This document shows positions 57,974 to 64,000 of a DNA stretch of 64,000 nucleotides, one piece after another (position 1 is the stretch's first letter; the number at the start of each line of letters is the position of its first letter). Below the pieces are notes generated by a model. That model was not told where the DNA came from and did no database searches. It was given only the letters and a program-made list of their open reading frames with translations. A program made the translations under genes and the position numbers. The stretch is from Enterobacter cloacae complex sp. ECNIH7 (lineage in GTDB: Bacteria > Pseudomonadota > Gammaproteobacteria > Enterobacterales > Enterobacteriaceae): contig NZ_CP017990.1 in assembly GCF_002208095.1 (NCBI RefSeq), positions 3,906,001 to 3,970,000 of the forward strand, in the 5' to 3' direction.

Positions 57974-60535
57974 ATGAGCACAATCGACAATTTCGACGCA
58001 CATACGCCGATGATGCAGCAGTATCTGAAGCTGAAAGCACAGCATCCGGAAATCCTGCTGTTTTACCGTATGGGCGATTTTTACGAGCTGTTTTATGACG
58101 ATGCTAAGCGTGCATCGCAGCTGCTCGACATCTCGCTAACCAAACGTGGCGCATCGGCAGGCGAGCCCATTCCTATGGCAGGTATCCCGCACCACGCGGT
58201 AGAAAACTACCTGGCGAAGCTGGTGAATCAGGGCGAGTCCGTTGCCATCTGCGAACAGATCGGCGATCCGGCGACCTCAAAAGGCCCGGTGGAACGCAAA
58301 GTCGTGCGCATCGTCACGCCTGGCACCATCAGTGATGAAGCCCTGTTACAGGAGCGCCAGGATAACCTGCTGGCAGCGCTGTGGCAGGACGGTAAAGGGT
58401 TTGGCTACGCGACGCTGGATATCAGCTCCGGACGTTTTCGTCTGAGTGAACCGGCTGACCGTGAAACGATGGCTGCCGAACTGCAGCGCACCAACCCTGC
58501 AGAATTGCTCTATGCCGAAGATTTCGCTGAAATGGCGCTGATTGAAGGTCGTCGCGGGTTGCGCCGTCGTCCGCTGTGGGAATTCGAAATTGATACCGCG
58601 CGCCAGCAGCTGAATCTGCAGTTTGGCACCCGCGATCTGACTGGCTTTGGCGTTGAAAACGCACCGCGCGGGCTGTGTGCGGCAGGTTGCCTCCTGCAGT
58701 ATGTGAAAGATACCCAGCGCACCGCCCTACCGCATATCCGCTCTATCACCATGGAGCGCCAGCAGGACAGCATCATCATGGATGCCGCCACGCGCCGTAA
58801 CCTGGAGATCACGCAGAACCTGGCGGGTGGCGTAGAAAATACGCTCGCGTCGGTCCTCGACAGTACGGTTACGCCAATGGGCAGCCGCATGCTGAAACGC
58901 TGGCTGCATATGCCGATCCGCAATACCGAGACGCTGGTTTGCCGTCAGCAGACGATTGCCGCGCTGCAGGATCGCTATACCGAGCTGCAGCCGGTCCTGC
59001 GCCAGGTGGGCGATCTGGAGCGTATCCTTGCGCGTCTGGCACTACGAACAGCGCGACCACGCGACCTCGCGCGGATGCGTCATGCTTTCCAGCAGCTGCC
59101 GGAACTGCGTGCGCAGCTGAGTGACGTTGACAGCGCGCCGGTACAGAAACTCCGCGAAACCATGGGCGAATTTACCGAGCTTCGCGAACTGCTGGAGCGT
59201 GCCATTATCGATGCGCCTCCGGTTCTGGTGCGTGATGGCGGCGTGATTGCCCCGGGCTACAACGAGGAGCTGGACGAATGGCGCGCGCTGGCCGATGGTG
59301 CGACGGACTACCTCGACAAGCTGGAAATCCGCGAGCGCGAGCGTCTTGGGCTCGACACCCTGAAAGTGGGGTATAACGCGGTACACGGTTACTACATTCA
59401 AATTAGCCGCGGGCAAAGCCACCTGGCGCCGATTCACTACGTGCGTCGCCAGACGTTGAAAAACGCCGAACGCTACATCATTCCTGAACTGAAAGAGTAC
59501 GAAGACAAAGTCCTCACCTCGAAAGGCAAGGCGCTGGCGCTGGAAAAACAGCTTTATGACGAGCTGTTCGACATGCTGATGCCGCACCTGGGCGACCTGC
59601 AGCAGAGCGCCAGCGCACTGGCGGAGCTGGACGTGCTGGTCAATCTGGCAGAACGCGCTGAAACGCTGAACTACACCTGCCCGACCTTTACCGATAAGCC
59701 TGGTATTCGCATCACTGAAGGCCGTCACCCGGTGGTAGAGCAGGTGCTCAACGAACCGTTCATCGCCAACCCGCTGAGCCTGTCACCGCAGAGAAGAATG
59801 TTGATCATTACCGGTCCGAACATGGGCGGTAAGAGTACCTATATGCGTCAGACGGCGCTTATTGCGCTGCTCGCGTATATCGGCAGCTACGTCCCGGCGC
59901 AAAACGTTGAGATTGGACCCATCGACCGCATCTTTACCCGCGTTGGGGCTGCGGACGATCTGGCGAGCGGACGCTCAACCTTCATGGTCGAGATGACCGA
60001 AACGGCAAACATTCTGCATAACGCGACGGAGCACAGCCTTGTGCTGATGGACGAAGTCGGACGCGGAACGTCAACCTATGATGGTCTGTCCCTGGCATGG
60101 GCCTGTGCGGAAAGCCTTGCGAATAAAATCAAGGCCATGACGCTTTTTGCCACCCATTATTTCGAACTCACGCAGCTGCCGGAGAAAATGGAAGGGGTTG
60201 CGAACGTTCATCTGGATGCGCTGGAGCACGGCGATACCATTGCCTTCATGCATACGGTGCAGGATGGCGCGGCGAGCAAGAGCTATGGCCTGGCCGTCGC
60301 GGCGCTGGCAGGCGTACCGAAGGACGTGATCAAGCGCGCGCGTCAGAAACTGCGTGAACTGGAAAGCCTGTCACCGAATGCGGCGGCGACGCAGATTGAT
60401 GGCACCCAGATGTCGCTGCTGGTGCCTACGGAAGAGACGTCGCCTGCGGTGGAAGCGCTGGAGAACCTCGACCCGGATTCACTGACGCCGCGTCAGGCGC
60501 TGGAGTGGATTTACAGGTTGAAGAGTCTGGTTTAG
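57974..60535 (+). CDS. mutS: DNA mismatch repair protein MutS
   Basis: The 853-residue protein binds mismatches and small loops and starts repair with MutL. The mismatch-wedge motif is G-D-F-Y-E-L-F with F36 and E38. Walker A G-P-N-M-G-G-K-S is near residue 614 and [12 protein letters not shown] near 693. The C-terminal tetramer helices end in [11 protein letters not shown]. The length equals that of E. coli. REP sequences and a terminator follow. Confidence 0.98.
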   Translation: MSTIDNFDAHTPMMQQYLKLKAQHPEILLFYRMGDFYELFYDDAKRASQLLDISLTKRGASAGEPIPMAGIPHHAVENYLAKLVNQGESVAICEQIGDPATSKGPVERKVVRIVTPGTISDEALLQERQDNLLAALWQDGKGFGYATLDISSGRFRLSEPADRETMAAELQRTNPAELLYAEDFAEMALIEGRRGLRRRPLWEFEIDTARQQLNLQFGTRDLTGFGVENAPRGLCAAGCLLQYVKDTQRTALPHIRSITMERQQDSIIMDAATRRNLEITQNLAGGVENTLASVLDSTVTPMGSRMLKRWLHMPIRNTETLVCRQQTIAALQDRYTELQPVLRQVGDLERILARLALRTARPRDLARMRHAFQQLPELRAQLSDVDSAPVQKLRETMGEFTELRELLERAIIDAPPVLVRDGGVIAPGYNEELDEWRALADGATDYLDKLEIRERERLGLDTLKVGYNAVHGYYIQISRGQSHLAPIHYVRRQTLKNAERYIIPELKEYEDKVLTSKGKALALEKQLYDELFDMLMPHLGDLQQSASALAELDVLVNLAERAETLNYTCPTFTDKPGIRITEGRHPVVEQVLNEPFIANPLSLSPQRRMLIITGPNMGGKSTYMRQTALIALLAYIGSYVPAQNVEIGPIDRIFTRVGAADDLASGRSTFMVEMTETANILHNATEHSLVLMDEVGRGTSTYDGLSLAWACAESLANKIKAMTLFATHYFELTQLPEKMEGVANVHLDALEHGDTIAFMHTVQDGAASKSYGLAVAALAGVPKDVIKRARQKLRELESLSPNAAATQIDGTQMSLLVPTEETSPAVEALENLDPDSLTPRQALEWIYRLKSLV

Positions 60536-60553
60536 TTTTCTGCGGTCTGTTTT

Positions 60554-60629
60554 GTCGGGTGGCGGCTTCGTCTTACCCGACCTACAAAACCGTAGGCCCG
60601 GTAAGCGCAGAGCCACCGGGCTTTTTTTT
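60554..60629 (+). repeat. REP pair and terminator after mutS
   Basis: Two facing REP-type palindromes (60554-60581 and 60592-60621) end in GCCCGGT...ACCGGGC followed by eight T. The T-run overlaps the stop of the convergent decarboxylase subunit D gene, so it may end transcription from mutS. Confidence 0.8.
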
Positions 60630-60849
60630 ACAGCAGCGGCGGGATTGTCGGCACCTGCGGCGCCTCGTCAATATCCTTCTGCGTCATGCGGAACGCTTCC
60701 GGATAGTGCTCGCGGCTGGTGCGGCGCAGCGGTTCGGTATCGCGCCAGGTATACAAACAATGCTGGCACTGATAAACGGTCCAGACCCCTTTTACCGGCG
60801 ACGTCGCCATCACTTCAATATGCTCATCGGCACAACGTGGACAAATCAT
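60628..60849 (-). CDS. Hydroxyarylic acid decarboxylase subunit D
   Basis: The 73-residue protein has a zinc ribbon of C3-x-x-C6 and C28-x-x-C31. It is the small third subunit of the non-oxidative hydroxyarylic acid decarboxylases (VdcD/EcdD/KpdD type), used with subunits B and C. Its role is thought to be stabilising or assisting the large subunit. It follows subunit C by ten bases. Confidence 0.9.
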   Translation of the reverse strand: MICPRCADEHIEVMATSPVKGVWTVYQCQHCLYTWRDTEPLRRTSREHYPEAFRMTQKDIDEAPQVPTIPPLL

Positions 60850-60859
60850 CTTTTCCTCC

Positions 60860-62287
60860 TTATTGACGTGCTGCCAGCATCGCGGTCAGTTTTTCAGCCC
60901 AGGCTTTGGTTTCAGGCAGATCCTGTACCGGCTGGCTGTAGTGGCCCCGGGTGTCCGGCGCGACAGGCGTGGTGGCATCGATAATCAGTTTGTCGGTAAT
61001 GCCCGCCGGGCTGGACCCAGGGTCAAGTTCAAGGACCGACATGTTCGGCAGTTGTACCAGATCGCCTGCCGGGTTCACTTTCGACGACAGCGCCCACATC
61101 ACCTGCGGAAGGTTGAACGGATCGACATCCTCATCCACCATGATCACCATCTTCACGTAGCCCAGACCGTGCGGCGTGGTCATGGCGCGTAAACCCACCG
61201 CGCGGGCAAAGCCGCCGTAGCGCTTTTTGGTGGAGATAATCGCCAGCAGACCGTGGGTATACATCGCGTTCACCGCCTGCACTTCCGGGAATTCCGCTTT
61301 AAGCTGCTGGTAGAGCGGGACGCAGGTAGCCGGTCCCATCAGGTAGTCAATCTCGGTCCAGGGCATGCCGAGATAAAGGGATTCGAAAATAGGTTTGGTG
61401 CGGTAAGAAACTTTGTCGATACGCACAACCGTCATGTTACGACCACCGGAGTAGTGCCCGGTAAACTCGCCGAACGGCCCCTCGATTTCACGCTTGCGGC
61501 CTTCAATCACCCCTTCCAGGATCACTTCAGAACCCCACGGCACGTCGAAGCCGGTCAGCGGCGCGGTGGCAATCGGGTATGGGCTTTCACGCAGCGCGCC
61601 GGCCATTTCATACTCTGACTGATCGTATTTCAGCGGCGTCGCGCCCATCAGCGTAATGATTGGATCGTTGCCGAGGGTAATAGCAATCGGCAGATCTTCG
61701 CCGCGCTCCTCCGCTTTGTGCAGATGCAGAGCGATATCGTGCATCGGTACCGGCTGGAGGCCGAGCTTGCGCTTGCCCTTCACTTCCATACGGTAGATCC
61801 CGACGTTCTGCTTGCCGAAGTGGTCCGGGTCGAGCGGATCGCGCGAGACAACGCACGCTTTATCGAGATAAAAACCGCCGTCACCATCGTTCAGGCGAAA
61901 CAGCGGCAGGATATCGAACAGGTTAATGTCTTCACCGTCCACCGTATTCTGCGCCCAGGCCGGGTTGGCGCGGCGCTCCGGCGTGACGGGAAATTTATCC
62001 CAGCGGCGGATGAACTCGTCGATCTGTTTTTTTACCGGGGTGTTCGCAGGCAGCCCCATCGAAATGGCGTGGTTCTGCCAGGAGCCGATGGTGTTCATCA
62101 CCACGCGGGCATCGGTAAAGCCACGAATGTTGTCGAACCACAGCGCGGGCGCGCCGTCGCCAATGCGGCCGGTCGCGTTGGCTGCCGCCGCCAGATCGGG
62201 CTCGGCGTTAACCTCTTCCTCAATTTTCAGCAGTTGCCCTTGCTCATCGAGCGCCTGCAGGAAGCTTCTCAAATCATCAAATGCCAT
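60860..62287 (-). CDS. Hydroxyarylic acid decarboxylase subunit C (UbiD family)
   Basis: The 475-residue catalytic subunit uses prenylated flavin to decarboxylate hydroxyaryl acids such as 4-hydroxybenzoate, vanillate or gallate. The family sequences W-G-S-E-V-I-L-E-G near residue 262, R-E-I-E-G-P-F-G-E-F-T-G near 280 and L-P-N-M-S-V-L-E-L-D-P near 425 are present. The ATG at 62287 gives M-A-F-D-D-L-R-S-F, overlapping subunit B by 11 bases. It is a paralogue of UbiD of ubiquinone synthesis. Which acid is used cannot be told. Confidence 0.92.
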   Translation of the reverse strand: MAFDDLRSFLQALDEQGQLLKIEEEVNAEPDLAAAANATGRIGDGAPALWFDNIRGFTDARVVMNTIGSWQNHAISMGLPANTPVKKQIDEFIRRWDKFPVTPERRANPAWAQNTVDGEDINLFDILPLFRLNDGDGGFYLDKACVVSRDPLDPDHFGKQNVGIYRMEVKGKRKLGLQPVPMHDIALHLHKAEERGEDLPIAITLGNDPIITLMGATPLKYDQSEYEMAGALRESPYPIATAPLTGFDVPWGSEVILEGVIEGRKREIEGPFGEFTGHYSGGRNMTVVRIDKVSYRTKPIFESLYLGMPWTEIDYLMGPATCVPLYQQLKAEFPEVQAVNAMYTHGLLAIISTKKRYGGFARAVGLRAMTTPHGLGYVKMVIMVDEDVDPFNLPQVMWALSSKVNPAGDLVQLPNMSVLELDPGSSPAGITDKLIIDATTPVAPDTRGHYSQPVQDLPETKAWAEKLTAMLAARQ

Positions 62288-62879
62288 CTTTATTCTCCTG
62301 TGCAAAATGTTTCGCCTCCCGCAGCCCGTTCCAGCGGCGCGCCTTTTTATGCTCCAGACCGAACTGGTCGAGCACGCGGGTCACGATGTGCTGGGTAATG
62401 TCATCGGCGGTTTGCGGGTGGTTGTAATACGCAGGCATGGGCGGCACCATCGCCACGCCCATGCGGGAAAGGGCAAGCATGTTCTCAAGATGAATGGTGC
62501 TGAGCGGCGTTTCACGAGGTACCAATACCAGCTTGCGCCCCTCTTTCAGCACCACGTCCGCCGCACGTCCCACCAGCCCTTCGGCGTAGCCCGCGCGGAT
62601 ACCCGCCAGCGTTTTCATGCTGCAGGGAATGACGATCATGCCGTCGGTGCGAAACGAGCCGGAGGAGATGGTGGCGGCCTGGTCAGCCGGACTGTGGACA
62701 ACGTCAGCCAAAGCAGCAACGTCCTGCGCGGTGTAAGGCGTTTCCAGCTCGATGGTGGTTTTTGCCCACTTAGACATCACCAGATGCGTCTCCACCTCCG
62801 GCATTTCCCGCAGCGCCTGCAGCAGCGCCACGCCCAGCGGTGCGCCCGTTGCCCCCGTCATTCCTACTATCAATCTCAT
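62277..62879 (-). CDS. Flavin prenyltransferase subunit B (UbiX/Pad1 family)
   Basis: The 200-residue enzyme makes prenylated FMN from FMN and dimethylallyl phosphate for subunit C. The flavin motif G-M-T-G-A-T-G-A-P-L-G is at residues 6-16. P-C-S-M-K-T-L-A-G-I and R-E-T-P-L-S-T-I-H-L-E-N-M-L are typical. It is first in the B-C-D operon, divergent from a MarR gene. Confidence 0.94.
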   Translation of the reverse strand: MRLIVGMTGATGAPLGVALLQALREMPEVETHLVMSKWAKTTIELETPYTAQDVAALADVVHSPADQAATISSGSFRTDGMIVIPCSMKTLAGIRAGYAEGLVGRAADVVLKEGRKLVLVPRETPLSTIHLENMLALSRMGVAMVPPMPAYYNHPQTADDITQHIVTRVLDQFGLEHKKARRWNGLREAKHFAQENKDGI

Positions 62880-62896
62880 TCATCACCTCAATATTT

Positions 62897-62967
62897 TGTT
62901 CGTACACGAACATTATAAATAAGCTACTCCAGGATCGTTTTCCTGACAAGATCGTTCGCATACGATC
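62897..62967. promoter_or_regulatory. Operator candidates between the decarboxylase operon and marR gene
   Basis: TGTTCGT-AC-ACGAACA (62897-62912) is a perfect 7-bp palindrome. GATCGT-N6-ACGATC (62950-62967) is a second, and GATCGTT also occurs at 62933. Such palindromes suit a MarR-family dimer controlling both directions. Confidence 0.6.
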
Positions 62968-63051
62968 ACACGAATGGCTAAAAGATGCCGCGTTAAAATT
63001 GAGAGCAATAGCGGCTATCATAGGGGAGAGATTTTTTCCGTCGGAGTGTTC

Positions 63052-63459
63052 ATGGAACTAAGACAAGAGGCGTTCCACCTGTTACGTCAGCTTTTTCAAC
63101 AGCATACCGCGCAGTGGCAACATGCCTTACCGGAACTGACCAAGCCACAGTATGCGGTGATGCGCTCTATTGCCGAGCATCCGGGTATTGAACAGGTGGC
63201 GTTGACCGAAGTGGCGGTCAGCACGAAAGCGACCCTGGCGGAGATGCTCAGCCGCATGGAGGCGCGCGGTCTGGTCAAACGCGAGCACGATCCGGCCGAT
63301 AAGCGCCGCCGGTTTGTCTTCCTGACGCCAGAAGGTGAAGCCCTGCTTGCTGGCTGTAAACCGGTTGGCAACGAGGTGGATGAGGCGTTTTTAGGACGTC
63401 TTAACAAGGCCGAGCGGGAGCAGTTCTCCGCGCTCATCAAAAAGATGATGCACGATTAA
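63052..63459 (+). CDS. MarR-family transcriptional regulator
   Basis: The 135-residue protein has the winged helix-turn-helix (about 30-100) with S-T-K-A-T-L-A-E-M-L-S-R-M-E-A-R-G-L-V as recognition helix and D-P-A-D-K-R-R-R in the wing. The ATG at 63052 follows GGAG; a longer frame from 62974 crosses the operator region and is less likely. It most likely represses the divergent decarboxylase operon until a phenolic acid is present, which is inference. It overlaps the convergent LysR gene by four bases. Confidence 0.88.
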   Translation: MELRQEAFHLLRQLFQQHTAQWQHALPELTKPQYAVMRSIAEHPGIEQVALTEVAVSTKATLAEMLSRMEARGLVKREHDPADKRRRFVFLTPEGEALLAGCKPVGNEVDEAFLGRLNKAEREQFSALIKKMMHD

Positions 63460-64000
63460 TTCACGCTGGCGCGCATAAAATCGATAAAGGTGCGCACTTT
63501 CGCTGACACATGCCGGGCATCGGGATAAACCGCATAGATGCCCTGCTGCGCAAAGGTATATTCCGGTAAAACCGGGACCAGTTTTCCCGCATCAAGCGCA
63601 TCGCGCGCCAGCCATTCCGGCAGTAACGCCACACCTCCGCCAGCAAGTGCAAAGGCCATAAGGGCCTGAGCGCTGTCGGCAAACAGGCGCGGCGCTTTTT
63701 TTATCTCCAGCGTTTCAGGCGCACCGCTGGCATCCTTCACCTGCCAGCGCAGCGGCGAGGCCAGGCGCTCGTGAATAATCCAGTCGGCGTGGGCCAGCTG
63801 CGCAAGCGTTTCGATCGGATGGTTAACGAGCCACCCGGGCGCCGCGACGGGGAGAATGGAGAAGTGCGCAATCAGCGCGGCGTGGTTGCGCGAATCGGCA
63901 AGCGTTCCCAGACGGATGGCTACGTCAAAGCGCTCCGATATAAGGTCAGCGTGCAGGGACGACGAAACGTGCCGCACGCGAAGATCCGGGTGCTGCTGGC
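63456..64000 (-). CDS. LysR-family regulator, N-terminal part outside window
   Basis: About 180 residues are visible and the frame is still open at the window edge, so the helix-turn-helix is missing. The visible part is a LysR effector domain of the CrgA/PBP2 type, with R-F-D-V-A-I-R-L-G near its start and L-A-G-G-G-V-A-L-L-P-E-W-L near the middle. Target and ligand are unknown. Confidence 0.85.
   Translation of the reverse strand, partial: QQHPDLRVRHVSSSLHADLISERFDVAIRLGTLADSRNHAALIAHFSILPVAAPGWLVNHPIETLAQLAHADWIIHERLASPLRWQVKDASGAPETLEIKKAPRLFADSAQALMAFALAGGGVALLPEWLARDALDAGKLVPVLPEYTFAQQGIYAVYPDARHVSAKVRTFIDFMRASVN

Overview
The window is a stretch of enterobacterial chromosome, most likely from Enterobacter or a near relative (Lelliottia, Leclercia, Kosakonia). 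This rests on very high protein similarity to E. coli K-12 and the same gene order as the emrR to mutS part of that chromosome, combined with GC-rich codons and several blocks absent from K-12. No phage genes, insertion sequences or CRISPR arrays were seen.

Layout. (1) 1-4711: end of an MFS transporter gene, then the emrRAB drug-efflux operon. (2) 4845-7300: an accessory type II 2-isopropylmalate synthase gene and a convergent AraC-type regulator. (3) 7355-20092: housekeeping block: luxS, the sRNA gene micA, gshA, yqaA/yqaB, a serV-argVYZQ-like tRNA operon, csrA, alaS, recX, recA with a LexA box, and pncC. After these comes an ABC metal-uptake operon behind a Zur-like box, whose first reading frame appears to be an unlisted 35-residue single-span membrane peptide. 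(4) 20093-30626: mltB, the glucitol operon srlAEBD-gutM-srlR-gutQ, and the divergent nitric-oxide detoxification genes norR and norVW with three NorR sites and a sigma-54 promoter. (5) 30627-50780: hydrogen metabolism. hydN-hypF and a NiCoT nickel permease, the hycABCDEFGHI formate hydrogenlyase operon and hypABCDE, interrupted by the aryl beta-glucoside genes ascG and ascFB. (6) 50845-57104: fhlA, then an iron ABC transporter plus an MFS exporter-like gene behind a Fur-like box. (7) 57110-64000: ygbA with an NsrR-like site, a SymE-type toxin-like gene with a LexA-like box, mutS, a three-gene UbiX/UbiD-type hydroxyarylic acid decarboxylase operon with a divergent MarR repressor, and the 3' part of a LysR regulator.

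How the genes work together. FhlA senses formate and drives the sigma-54 promoters of hyc, hyp and hydN-hypF. The Hyp proteins build the NiFe centre of HycE, HycI trims HycE, and the nickel permease probably supplies the metal. NorR activates norVW. LexA controls recA and probably the symE-like gene, and Zur and Fur are the likely regulators of the two metal-uptake operons. Control by hairpins is suggested at three places: between emrR and emrA, over the ribosome binding site of the isopropylmalate synthase gene, and between gutM and srlR.

The most interesting unlisted features are the zinc-operon microprotein, the symE-like locus, the 237-bp periodic tRNA-Arg array with tRNA-end-derived spacers, the RBS-masking hairpin before the second leuA, and two tiny coupled reading frames downstream of norW.
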